A stretch of 64,000 nucleotides of DNA. Origin: Nocardioides ganghwensis. GTDB taxonomy: Bacteria > Actinomycetota > Actinomycetes > Propionibacteriales > Nocardioidaceae. A model generated the notes under the pieces. It did no database searches. It saw nothing but the letters and a program-made list of their open reading frames with translations, and was not told the origin of the DNA. The stretch is from NCBI RefSeq assembly GCF_014779655.1, contig NZ_JACXYX010000017.1, positions 49,192 to 113,191 on the forward strand. Direction: 5' to 3'. The position numbers and the translations under genes are program-made. This document shows, one piece after another, positions 39,645 to 47,716 of this stretch. The first letter of the stretch is position 1. Each line of letters starts with the position of its first letter.

Positions 39645-40191
39645 GATCGCCGGGCTCGTCCTGCGCGCCATCAGGTGGAAGACCGTCGGCGAGGTGCCGC
39701 AGCGCGGCGTGCTCGTGGGGGCGCCGCACACCTCCAACTGGGACTGGGTGCTGACCATGCTCCTGGCCTGGAGGTATGGCATCACCATCCGGCTGCTGGT
39801 CAAGCAGGAGCTCTTCGTCGGCCCGCTCGGCTGGCTGCTGCGTCGCACCGGCGCGGTGGAGCTCGACCGCAAGAACCCGGCGAGGACCATCAAGGAGCTG
39901 CTCGCCGAGGCCGAGGGCGGCGACCCGTGGCTGATCGGGATCGCGGCCGAGGGCACCCGCTCGCGCGGCGAGTACTGGAAGTCCGGCTTCTACCGCATCG
40001 CCCGCCAGACCGGCCTCCCGATCACGCTCGCCTTCCTCGACGCGCCCTCGCGCACCGTCGGCTGGGGGCCGACGTTCCACCCGACCGGCGACGTCAGTGC
40101 CGACATGGACGTGCTGCGGGAGTTCTACGCCGACAAGACCGGCTTCAAGCCCGAAGGGTTCACGCCGCCGCGGTTGCGCGAGGAGGGCTGA
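39631..40191 (+). CDS. 1-acylglycerol-3-phosphate acyltransferase family protein
   Basis: A 186-residue PlsC-like acyltransferase. The catalytic H-x4-D motif is APHTSNWDWVL (about residues 32-42), and the acceptor-binding motif is IAAEGTRSRGEYWKSGFYRI. The basic N-terminus and hydrophobic stretch LTMLLAWRYGITIRLLVK suggest peripheral membrane binding. Such proteins acylate glycerophosphate lipids or other lipid acceptors. The GTG start overlaps the monooxygenase by 14 bases, so the two are probably cotranscribed. The specific acceptor is unknown. Confidence 0.87.
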   Translation: MLRRRIAGLVLRAIRWKTVGEVPQRGVLVGAPHTSNWDWVLTMLLAWRYGITIRLLVKQELFVGPLGWLLRRTGAVELDRKNPARTIKELLAEAEGGDPWLIGIAAEGTRSRGEYWKSGFYRIARQTGLPITLAFLDAPSRTVGWGPTFHPTGDVSADMDVLREFYADKTGFKPEGFTPPRLREEG

Positions 40192-40286
40192 GCCCTCCCA
40201 CCCCCCCACCATCCCTCCGGGTGTGGCCCGGTGTCGCCGGCCCTCCGCGAGGGCTAGGTTGAGGGCACAACCGAAGGGAGCATGAA

Positions 40287-40430
40287 ATGGCATTTCTGCT
40301 GTGGATCCTCGCCGTCATCCTCGTGGTGGCCGGCATCGTGTCGCTGATCAGGGGTCAGATGCTCTGGGGCATCGTGCTCATCATCGTCGGGCTGCTCGTC
40401 GGCCCGGGTGGCGTCAGCCTCTTCACGTAG
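40287..40430 (+). CDS. Small hydrophobic membrane protein
   Basis: A 47-residue protein from ATG 40287 with a strong ribosome-binding site (GAAGGGAG, six-base spacing). Two membrane helices, AFLLWILAVILVVAGIVSLI and MLWGIVLIIVGLLVG, are joined by a short RGQ loop and end in GPGGVSLFT. This layout is common among small actinobacterial membrane proteins ending in GPGG, which lack a known role. A strong hairpin terminator follows 22 bases after the stop. An out-of-phase ATG four bases earlier is not used. Confidence 0.75.
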   Translation: MAFLLWILAVILVVAGIVSLIRGQMLWGIVLIIVGLLVGPGGVSLFT

Positions 40431-40452
40431 GAGCACCCTGCGGGAGAACCAT

Positions 40453-40484
40453 CGAGGAGCCGGTCCGCACGGACCGGCTCCTCG
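40453..40484. terminator. Bidirectional terminator hairpin
   Basis: CGAGGAGCCGGTCC (40453-40466) pairs with GGACCGGCTCCTCG (40471-40484) around GCAC, a perfect 14-base-pair stem. It lies between the small membrane gene and the end of the minus-strand PTS operon, and may end both transcripts. Confidence 0.75.
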
Positions 40485-40514
40485 CATGTCTTCCGGTGGC
40501 TCCAGCCGCGGACC

Positions 40515-42053
40515 TCAGTCGGTCGGCGGAGGAGGCGGTGCCGGTGCGCCGCGCGGCGGGGAGATCTTCGTCGCCAGCTCGCGCTCGGGCGCGCCCGTCC
40601 TCCCGGCCTCGGCGGCGCCGCCCACCCGCTCGCGGTGCGGAGCCGGGTCCCACCCGGTGTCGACCACCCGCTTCTGCCACATGATGGCTGCACCGAGGAT
40701 GCCCGCGCCGACGAGGACGATGAGCGGGATGCCGGCCGCCCCGAGGAGCGCCGGGTAGCCCGTCGCGATGCCGACCCATCCGAAGTCCGTGTCGCCGAAG
40801 GTGGTGTTGGCGTCGCCGAAGTCGCCGAGCACCTCCAGCAGCAGGGCCGGCAGGAACGTGATGAGCAACCCGTTGAGGAACCCACCGACGAGGGCCCCGA
40901 CCCGTCCGCCCGAGGCGTTGCCGTAGACGCCGGCCGCGCCGCCGGTGAAGAAGTGCGGCACCAGGCCGGGCAGGATGAGGGCCAGGCCCAGCCAGGGGTT
41001 GAGCCACACCGACAGCACGGCCAGCCCGACGAGGCCCCCGGTGAAGCTGGACAGGAAGCCGAGGAGCACCGCGTTCTGCGCGTACGGGAACACGATCGGG
41101 GCGTCCAGTGCGGGGATGGCGCCGGGCACGGCCTTGGCGGCGATGCCCTGGAAGGCCGGCACGAGCTCGGCCAGGATGGTCCGGACCCCGAAGAGGATGA
41201 CCGCGACCGCGACACCGAACTGCAGGCCCTGGGTGACCGACTGCATGACGTAGTCGCCCACTCCCGTCGCGCCGCCCTCGAACGCCTCGAAGGCGGTCTC
41301 GCGGCCGCGACGGGCCAGGAAGGTCACCGCCAGCACCACGTACATGATCACCATCGACAGCGCGGTCGCGACCATCGAGTCACGCAGGAACCTGAGCGAC
41401 TCGGGCAGACGGAGGTCCTCCGTCGAGCGGCTGTTGCGACCGATCCGGCTGCCCACCGCGCCGGCGGCGACATAGGCCGCGGTGCCGAAGTGGCCGATGG
41501 CGATGCTGTCGTCGCCGGTGATCCGACGGGTCCACGGGTGGGCGAAGGCCGGCAGGGCGACCATGAGGATCCCGAGCACCAGCCCGCCGACCCCGACGAC
41601 GACGGCAGGTGCGTAGTCGGCGGACGCGAGCACGATGGTGAGCAGGGTCGCCATGAACAGCATGTGGTGGCCGGTGAGGAAGACGTAGCGCAGGGGGGTG
41701 AACCGGGCGAGCACGAGGCTCACCGCGAAGCCGAGGATCATCAGCCACGAGACCTGCGCGCCGTACTCCGCCTGCGCGATGCCCGCGATCGCCTCGTTGG
41801 TCGGCACCACGCCCTGCGCCCCGGTCGCGCCCTCGATCATCACCCCGAGCGGGGCGAGCGAGGCCACGACCAGGGTGGCGCCGGCGCCGATCAGGAGGAA
41901 TCCCAGCGTCGCCTTCAGGGCGCTCCCGACGACCTGCCCGACGGGGCGACGCAGTGCCGCGAGCCCCACCGCCGTGATGATGCCGATGAGGAAGGCCGGG
42001 ACGCTGAGGACCTCGTTGACGACGAATTGCGCCGCGGTCACGAGCCAGTCCAT
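40515..42053 (-). CDS. PTS EIIC, ascorbate (UlaA/SgaT) type
   Basis: A 512-residue sugar permease of the ascorbate-type EIIC family. It has about ten helices, with VGQVVGSALKATLGFLLIGA near the start, ARFTPLRYVFLTGHHMLFMA, which is a substrate-region signature of UlaA proteins, and AVLLGFLSSFTGGLVGL later. The C-terminus is a proline-rich tail (SPPRGAPAPPPPPTD). It takes up and phosphorylates a sugar or sugar acid using the EIIB of the next gene. The exact substrate is not clear; the dehydrogenase nearby suggests a ketose or polyol. It is the last gene of the PTS island. Confidence 0.88.
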   Translation of the reverse strand: MDWLVTAAQFVVNEVLSVPAFLIGIITAVGLAALRRPVGQVVGSALKATLGFLLIGAGATLVVASLAPLGVMIEGATGAQGVVPTNEAIAGIAQAEYGAQVSWLMILGFAVSLVLARFTPLRYVFLTGHHMLFMATLLTIVLASADYAPAVVVGVGGLVLGILMVALPAFAHPWTRRITGDDSIAIGHFGTAAYVAAGAVGSRIGRNSRSTEDLRLPESLRFLRDSMVATALSMVIMYVVLAVTFLARRGRETAFEAFEGGATGVGDYVMQSVTQGLQFGVAVAVILFGVRTILAELVPAFQGIAAKAVPGAIPALDAPIVFPYAQNAVLLGFLSSFTGGLVGLAVLSVWLNPWLGLALILPGLVPHFFTGGAAGVYGNASGGRVGALVGGFLNGLLITFLPALLLEVLGDFGDANTTFGDTDFGWVGIATGYPALLGAAGIPLIVLVGAGILGAAIMWQKRVVDTGWDPAPHRERVGGAAEAGRTGAPERELATKISPPRGAPAPPPPPTD

Positions 42054-42074
42054 GTCGATCTCTCCTTGGTGCCT

Positions 42075-42893
42075 CTAGATGTCGTACGACGCGCGGAGTG
42101 CGGCGTCGATCTCCCGCTGGCTGGTGAAGTTCTCGATCACGACGAGGGGTACGCCGACGTCCCCGAGCGCGCGGGCGATCTCGCCCGAGGTGAGGATCAG
42201 GTCGGCGTCCTTGGCCTTGCCGCGGGCCGAGACCGTGTCCGTGGCCTCGACGGTGATCAGGCCGCCCCAGCCCCACCTGTCGAGGACCTGCTCGAGGGTG
42301 TTCTTGAGGAACAGGCTCGTGCCGAGGCCGTTGCCGCACACGGTCAGGATGTGGTCGCGCGTACGGCCCCCACCCTCGGGTCGCGTACGTCCCGCGTCAT
42401 CGGCTGGTGCGACGGCCTCTGCTGGTGCGGCGGTGACGGTGGAGGCGTCCCCGCGGAGGATCGCGTGCACCTCCGCGGCCGACGTCGCCTCGTCGAGCGA
42501 CTCCCGGAGCGAGGTGTCGGTCAGGACGGTGGCGAGCGAGGCCATCGCCTGCTGGTGAGTCGAGCTGTCGGTCGCCGCCAGCGCCACCACCAGCGTGACG
42601 GGATCGTTGGCGCGGCTCCCGAACTCGACCGGCGACTTCAGCCGCACCCACGACATCCCGGTCCGGTGGACGGCCTCGGAGGGCCGCGCGTGCGGGAAGG
42701 CGAAGCCCGGGGCCAGCACGATGTAGGGCCCGTTCTGGTGCACGCTGTCGACCATCGCCTGGGTGTACGCCGGGGCGGCGACGCCGGCCGACTCGAGGAG
42801 GCGGCCCGCGAGGCGGATGGCGTCCTGCCAGTCGTCGGCCTCCTCGTCGAGGGCGATGGTCTCGTGGGTGAGGAGCTCGCTGAGCGCCGTCAT
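42075..42893 (-). CDS. PTS EIIA-EIIB fusion (UlaC-UlaB type)
   Basis: A 272-residue cytoplasmic PTS protein. Residues 1-150 are an EIIA domain of the mannitol/fructose/ascorbate type, with the phosphorylated histidine in LAPGFAFPHARPSEAVH. After a charged linker, residues 180-272 are an EIIB of the ascorbate/lactose type, with the catalytic cysteine in ILTVCGNGLGTSLFLKN. Phosphate flows from HPr to the EIIA histidine, the EIIB cysteine, then the sugar. EI and HPr are not in the window. This is the only EIIA in the island, so it may serve MtlA-type EIICB as well. It overlaps the dehydrogenase gene by four bases. Confidence 0.9.
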   Translation of the reverse strand: MTALSELLTHETIALDEEADDWQDAIRLAGRLLESAGVAAPAYTQAMVDSVHQNGPYIVLAPGFAFPHARPSEAVHRTGMSWVRLKSPVEFGSRANDPVTLVVALAATDSSTHQQAMASLATVLTDTSLRESLDEATSAAEVHAILRGDASTVTAAPAEAVAPADDAGRTRPEGGGRTRDHILTVCGNGLGTSLFLKNTLEQVLDRWGWGGLITVEATDTVSARGKAKDADLILTSGEIARALGDVGVPLVVIENFTSQREIDAALRASYDI

Positions 42894-44188
42894 GTGCGCA
42901 CCTCCGACGCGAAGGCCTCCAGCACGTACTCCTCGGCGGCCTGGTTCCAGATGTCGTCCTGCTCGGCGCAGATCTCCGCGAGCCGGGCGAACCGGGGGTC
43001 CTGCTCCGCGTGGGCCTCGAAGTCGGCGATGGCCGTGAGGTCCATGTCCACGTGCGGGTAGATGAGGATCTTCCCCCCGGTGAAGGAGGGCAGGTCGGAC
43101 AGCGCGTCGGGTACGGCTTCGAGCCCGCCGACGTGCGTCACCATGCGCGAGGGGTTGATCGCGCCGGACGCGGACAGCGCCAGGCTTTCCTCCATGTCGC
43201 TGCGCGAGCCGCCGGAGGTGCCCACGAGGTGGGTGCTCTCGTAGTGGATGTTGTAGAGGTTCAGCGACGCGGAGAACGTCTTGTCGGTGGGGCCGGCGAA
43301 GAAGTTGAGGCAGCCGTCGTGGGCGAGGACGGCGTCGCCGGCCTCGACGAGCTCCGTGATCGCGGCGAACACCACGACGTCGTCATAGCCGTCCGGGGAG
43401 ATCGCGCGCAGCGCCTCCACGGGGTCCAGGCCGCTCGCGTCCACCACCTCGAGGCGACACCCGCGGCGGCGCGCCTCCTCTGCGGGGAACAGCGTGCGCA
43501 GGCGCTCCAGCCGCTCCGCGTCGACGTCGACCGCCACCACGAGGCTCGGGGTGAACGGCCCGTGGAGGGCGTAGTCGAGCGCCCCGATGCCCATGGCGCC
43601 GCCACTGCCGAGGAGGGCGAGCCGGCCGCCGGGCTTCAGCCCCATGTGGTGCTCCCACACGAGCGGCTCGGTGTGGTAGTTGGACCGGAACGCCCCGATG
43701 ATGCAGGACATCGGCTCGGCCAGCGAACCGTTGGCGTAGTAGCCGTCGTCGTACGGCAGCACGCACCCCTTCTCGACGGCGATCGCCGGGACGATGCAGT
43801 AGGTCGCGTCGCCGCCGAAGTAGGGATAGCTGTAGCCCGGGGAGTACCCGCTGGGCAGACCCATCGTCGGCAGGATCGCCACGCTCTGGCCGGCGGTGAA
43901 CCGATCGGCCAGGTCCGCCCCGACCTCCTCGAGGACACCGGCGAACTCGTGGCCGGTGATCACGGGCTCCGAGGAGATGGTGTCGGGGACGCGCTTGTGC
44001 TCGCTGCCCAACGACATGGCCTTGTAGGTCGAGAGGCACATGCTGCTGCTCACCACCCGGAGCAGCAGCTCGTCGGGTCCGATGTCGGGGAGCTCGAACT
44101 CGCCCACGGCCACCTTGTGGGTCCCGTGGATACGGGCCGCGCGGGTCAGTCGCGCCGGTGTCGGACGGCTGGTGTCACTGCTCGGCAT
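42890..44188 (-). CDS. Zinc-type dehydrogenase, sorbose-1-phosphate reductase-like
   Basis: A 432-residue medium-chain dehydrogenase-like protein. It has SSEPVITGHEFAGVLEEVGA, the Rossmann dinucleotide motif LALLGSGGAMGIGALDYAL, and VVSSSMCLSTYKAMSLGSEH, a segment I associate with L-sorbose-1-phosphate reductase (SorE). The insertion around YSPGYSYPYFGGDATYCIVP is also unlike normal alcohol dehydrogenases. In this PTS setting it would interconvert a ketose phosphate and a polyol phosphate. It overlaps the EIICB gene by 14 bases and EIIAB by four. The name is tentative; the oxidoreductase class is firm. Confidence 0.72.
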   Translation of the reverse strand: MPSSDTSRPTPARLTRAARIHGTHKVAVGEFELPDIGPDELLLRVVSSSMCLSTYKAMSLGSEHKRVPDTISSEPVITGHEFAGVLEEVGADLADRFTAGQSVAILPTMGLPSGYSPGYSYPYFGGDATYCIVPAIAVEKGCVLPYDDGYYANGSLAEPMSCIIGAFRSNYHTEPLVWEHHMGLKPGGRLALLGSGGAMGIGALDYALHGPFTPSLVVAVDVDAERLERLRTLFPAEEARRRGCRLEVVDASGLDPVEALRAISPDGYDDVVVFAAITELVEAGDAVLAHDGCLNFFAGPTDKTFSASLNLYNIHYESTHLVGTSGGSRSDMEESLALSASGAINPSRMVTHVGGLEAVPDALSDLPSFTGGKILIYPHVDMDLTAIADFEAHAEQDPRFARLAEICAEQDDIWNQAAEEYVLEAFASEVRT

Positions 44189-45659
44189 CGCTGGTGCTCC
44201 TCTCGGTCAGGCGCTGGCTGAGGGCGTCGAGCGCTGGGTCGCCCAGGTAGCTCTGGATGGTGACGACCTCGACGTCCGGCCGGGCGGACCTCAGTCGACG
44301 AGCGAGGTCCTGGTGGACGACGACCAGGTCGGCGTCGGACGGGACCGACTCGATCGCCGCGTGGGTCACGGTGATGTCCTCGCGACCGGCACTGCGCAGC
44401 TGCTTGCCGAAGGCGCTCGCGCCCATGGCGCTGCTGCCCATCCCGGCGTCGCAGGCGAAGACGACCCGGCGTACGTCGGCCCCGCCGCGCTGGGTGCTGC
44501 CCACGCCGCCCATCACGCCGGTCAGCACGGCGCTGCCCTCGGCCTTCATGGCACGCGAGCGCGCGGTGTGCTCCTCGAGGTCCGCCTCGTCCTCCTCGCC
44601 GGCGCCACGGCCGAACTTGAGGATGGCGGCGGTGATGACGAAGCTCACGGCGGCCGCGACGACGACACCCGCGATGACGCCGACGTGGTTGCCGGGCGGC
44701 GTCAGGGCCAGGTAGGCGAAGATCGAGCCCGGGCTCGGGCCGGCGGTGAGGCCCACGCCGAAGAGCATGAAGGTCGCGATGCCGGAGGCGCCGCCCGCGA
44801 TCATCGCGAGGATCGTCACGGGCTTCATCAGGACGTAGGGGAAGTAGATCTCGTGGATGCCGCCGAGGAAGTGGATGATCACGGCTCCCGGTGCACTGTC
44901 CCGGATGACCCGGTTGTGGCCGAAGAGCCAGAAGGCCAGCAGCAGGCCCAGGCCCGGGCCGGGGTTGGAGGCCACCATGAAGAAGATCGACTTGCCCTCG
45001 TCGGCGGCGACCTGCAGACCGAGCGGGTAGTAGATGCCCTGGTCGATGACGTTGTTGAGGAACAGCACCTTGGCCGGCTCGTTGAGGAGCGAGAGCAGGG
45101 GCAGGGCGCCGGTGTCGACGAGCGCGTTGATCGCGCGGAGGAGCTGGTCGTTGAGCGCGCTGATCACGGGGCCGATGACCCGGTAGGACGCGATGATGAG
45201 CCCCAGCCCCAGGAAGCCGAGTGTGAAGTTGTTGACGACCATCTCGAAGCCGGAGCGGATCCTGGGCTCGAGCACCCGGTCGACCTGCTTGATGAGCCAG
45301 GCGCTCAGCGGTCCCATGATCATGGCGCCCAGGAACATCGGGATGTCGGCGCCGACGATCAGGCCGATCGTGCCCACCGCTCCGGCGACACCGCCGCGAT
45401 GCCCGTGCACCAGCTTGCCGCCCGTGAAGGCGAGGAGCAGCGGCAGCAGGTAGGTGATCATCGGCCCGACGGGCGCGGCCAGGTCCTCGTTGGGCAGCCA
45501 GCCCGTCGGGATGAACAGGGCGGTGAGCAGTCCCCAGGCGATGAACGCCCCCACGTTGGGGATCACCATCGCGGTCAGGAACCCGCCGAACGCCTGGATG
45601 CGCGCGCGCAGGCTCGTCCCGGCCTCGGCCGGTAGGGCGCCATCGATCGGTTGACTCAT
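44175..45659 (-). CDS. PTS mannitol-type EIICB permease
   Basis: A 494-residue polyol permease of the MtlA family. The EIIC part (residues 20-350) has FLTAMVIPNVGAFIAWGLLT and the conserved IIHFLGGIHEIYFPYVLMKP with the GIHEIYFPY signature. The EIIB domain (about 390-490) carries the catalytic cysteine in VVFACDAGMGSSAMGASAF. The EIIA domain found in E. coli MtlA is absent, so phosphate must come from a separate EIIA, likely the EIIAB fusion two genes downstream. Mannitol or a similar hexitol is the likely substrate. Its start overlaps the kinase stop by one base (TGATG). Confidence 0.9.
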   Translation of the reverse strand: MSQPIDGALPAEAGTSLRARIQAFGGFLTAMVIPNVGAFIAWGLLTALFIPTGWLPNEDLAAPVGPMITYLLPLLLAFTGGKLVHGHRGGVAGAVGTIGLIVGADIPMFLGAMIMGPLSAWLIKQVDRVLEPRIRSGFEMVVNNFTLGFLGLGLIIASYRVIGPVISALNDQLLRAINALVDTGALPLLSLLNEPAKVLFLNNVIDQGIYYPLGLQVAADEGKSIFFMVASNPGPGLGLLLAFWLFGHNRVIRDSAPGAVIIHFLGGIHEIYFPYVLMKPVTILAMIAGGASGIATFMLFGVGLTAGPSPGSIFAYLALTPPGNHVGVIAGVVVAAAVSFVITAAILKFGRGAGEEDEADLEEHTARSRAMKAEGSAVLTGVMGGVGSTQRGGADVRRVVFACDAGMGSSAMGASAFGKQLRSAGREDITVTHAAIESVPSDADLVVVHQDLARRLRSARPDVEVVTIQSYLGDPALDALSQRLTERSTSDAEQ

Positions 45660-46393
45660 CACATCTCTCCTTGCTGGATGGTTCCGTCGGCCTGGACCAC
45701 CAGCGTCAGGTCGACCTTGCTGAAGTCGGAGGAGGCCATGACGCGCTCGACGTTGAGCCGGTCACTGCGCTCGTAGAAGGCCTCGGCCTCGGCCGGGGTC
45801 AGGCCGCCACGGACCTTCCGCTCGACGAGGCGCTCGCGCAGCAGGCCCGGGTCGCCCGTGAGGAGCACGACGTAGTGGGCGTGGACCGCGAGGTCGCGCC
45901 AGCCCGGCTCGTCGAGCAGCAGCCAGTTGCCCTCGACCACCACCAGGTCGGCGCTGAGCGGACGCGTGCCCGGCACGACGTCGTGCACGCGGCGGTCGTA
46001 CGTCGGCCACACCACGTCGTCGTCGGCGGAGGCCGCGAGGTGCCGGGCGAGCGCCTCGACGTCGAAGGTCTCCGGCGCGCCCTTGATCGAGCTGAGCGGG
46101 ACCGTTCCGTGGGCCGTGCGCAGGTGGTGCGAGGTGAGGTGGCTGTGCGGGAGGTGGAAGCCGTCGATGCCGACGACGTCCATCTCGATCGGCGCCGGAC
46201 GGCGGCGGGCCCCGGCCTCGGCCAGGACCGCGGCCAGCGTCGACTTCCCCACCCCGGGGGGACCGACGAGGAACGCGAACGCCCGCCGGTGGGCCCGCGG
46301 ACGCGCGGCCACCTCGGCGAGTGCGGGGACCAACGTCTCCTCGACCAGCTCCTGGTCGACGTCGACCTCGACCTCCAGGCCGTTCACGAGCAT
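45659..46393 (-). CDS. P-loop sugar/nucleoside kinase (uridine-kinase-like)
   Basis: A 244-residue kinase of the uridine kinase/pantothenate kinase fold. Walker A is FLVGPPGVGKSTLAAVLAEA (about residues 41-60); IDGFHLPHSHLTSHHLRTAH is the substrate region, and VVVEGNWLLLDEPGWRDL the Walker B-like part. Members called FrcK occur in fructose or polyol operons and probably phosphorylate the free sugar. I take ATG 46393, which has a GGAGG site at nine bases; an in-frame ATG at 46417 lies inside a palindrome and lacks such a site. It leads the PTS operon and is followed at once by MtlA-type EIICB. Confidence 0.82.
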   Translation of the reverse strand: MLVNGLEVEVDVDQELVEETLVPALAEVAARPRAHRRAFAFLVGPPGVGKSTLAAVLAEAGARRRPAPIEMDVVGIDGFHLPHSHLTSHHLRTAHGTVPLSSIKGAPETFDVEALARHLAASADDDVVWPTYDRRVHDVVPGTRPLSADLVVVEGNWLLLDEPGWRDLAVHAHYVVLLTGDPGLLRERLVERKVRGGLTPAEAEAFYERSDRLNVERVMASSDFSKVDLTLVVQADGTIQQGEM

Positions 46394-46412
46394 CTCGGCG
46401 AACCTCCATGCG

Positions 46413-46424
46413 CTCATATGAGCA
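46413..46424. promoter_or_regulatory. Palindrome at PTS operon start, candidate SorC operator
   Basis: GCTCATATGAGC is a perfect 12-base palindrome in the 5' region of the kinase gene, 20-31 bases before its likely start at 46393. It lies 140 bases downstream of the SorC-type regulator's stop. The A+T-rich flank down to 46455 is the likely promoter. Binding by SorC is inferred. Confidence 0.4.
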
Positions 46425-46563
46425 TCACTGCACGTTTGAGAGTGACATGGATTACAGCACCGCGCTCCGACGGAGTCAAGGGGCGTGCGACGTCCGCCTC
46501 GCCGGCCGGGAGGCGGCCAGGAGGTCGGGTCAGCGCTCGATCAGCGCTCGGGTCGGCGCTTCG

Positions 46564-47499
46564 TCAGCGGGGCGGGAGTCGCAGCAGAGCGGCGGCTGCG
46601 CGGTCGTCGGTGACGAGGCTGCTCAGGATCCCGGACCGGCAGACGGCGGCGATGGCGGCCGTCTTCTCGACGGAGCCCGCGACCGCCATCACGCGAGGCG
46701 TACGCCTCAGCTCGTCGGCGGTCACCGAGATGCGGCGGCGGCTCAGGTCGGTCTCGATGACCGAGCCGTCCGCGCGGAAGAAGATCCCGGCGATCTCGGC
46801 CACGACGCCCTCGCGCTCGAGCTCGGCGCGCTCGTCGTCCCGCAGCAGGGGGCCGAGCTGGGTGATGGGCGGGTCCCACGACCCGACGGCCACGACGGCG
46901 AGCGCCAGCTCGCTGTAGCGGCTGAGGGCGGACTGGATCGACGGGTCGCTCCGGAACGTGTCGGCCGCGCTCTCGGAGGCCGCGAACAGCGGTGCGAAGA
47001 CCGCCACGGCCTCGACGCTGGACCGCCCGCTGATGCGGCGGATGACCTCGACGGGGGACTGGCGCAGGTCGTTGCCCACGGTCCCGGTGAGCTGGATGAC
47101 CGTGCTCGGGGGGAGGGCCGGGAGCTCCTCGCCGATCGCCACGAGCGTCCGGCCCCAGGTGAGGCCGAGGACGTCGCCGTCGCGGATGCTCCGCGCGATG
47201 CGGGGCGCCGCGGCCCTGGCCAGGCGACGCCGGTTGTCGTCACCGGTGTCGCCGGCCTTGACGACCACGCACTCGTCGAGGCCGAGGTGGTTCGCCAGCT
47301 CGGCCGACAGTGCGTCGCGGGGCTCGTCGCGGTCGTGGATCTCGATCGTCACGACGCCCTGCTCGCGAGCCTGCTGGAGGAGCCGGGCGACACGGAAGCG
47401 GCTGATCGAGAACTCGTCGGCGAGCTCGGTCTTGGAGGCGTCCTCGAGGTAGAAGCGACGAGCGATCGACGACAACAGCCGCCACTGCTCCTCGTCCAT
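46564..47499 (-). CDS. SorC/DeoR-family sugar-binding transcriptional regulator
   Basis: A 311-residue SorC-type regulator. The N-terminal HTH reads LSSIARRFYLEDASKTELAD, then EFSISRFRVARLLQQAREQG, and the sugar-binding domain has VLGLTWGRTLVAIGEEL and ADTFRSDPSIQSALSRYSEL. SorC proteins bind phosphorylated sugars and control sorbitol, sorbose and related operons, acting as activator or repressor. It precedes the PTS operon on the same strand with 170 bases between, so it most likely regulates it and senses its product. The final IFFRADGSVIETDLSRRRIS is typical. Confidence 0.9.
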   Translation of the reverse strand: MDEEQWRLLSSIARRFYLEDASKTELADEFSISRFRVARLLQQAREQGVVTIEIHDRDEPRDALSAELANHLGLDECVVVKAGDTGDDNRRRLARAAAPRIARSIRDGDVLGLTWGRTLVAIGEELPALPPSTVIQLTGTVGNDLRQSPVEVIRRISGRSSVEAVAVFAPLFAASESAADTFRSDPSIQSALSRYSELALAVVAVGSWDPPITQLGPLLRDDERAELEREGVVAEIAGIFFRADGSVIETDLSRRRISVTADELRRTPRVMAVAGSVEKTAAIAAVCRSGILSSLVTDDRAAAALLRLPPR

Positions 47500-47540
47500 C
47501 CCGGCCCCCGCTCGCTCGGCTCGTACGTCGTCCGACGACG

Positions 47541-47570
47541 AAGGCCAGGTCCCGGTCGGGGCCTGGCCTT
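47541..47570 (-). terminator. Terminator hairpin downstream of tRNA-Lys
   Basis: AAGGCCAGG (47541-47549) pairs with CCTGGCCTT (47562-47570), and inside it CCC pairs with GGG around GGTC, giving about 13 base pairs with one T-G pair. It lies 10 bases beyond the tRNA-Lys 3' end on the minus strand. Confidence 0.7.
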
Positions 47571-47580
47571 CGTCGAGTGG

Positions 47581-47653
<73 letters not shown>

Positions 47654-47716
47654 AGGCGGTGAAGCGAGTAGAACTCTACCGCCTCGTGATCGGGAGGCGA
47701 AATCGAGGGTGGCCGG

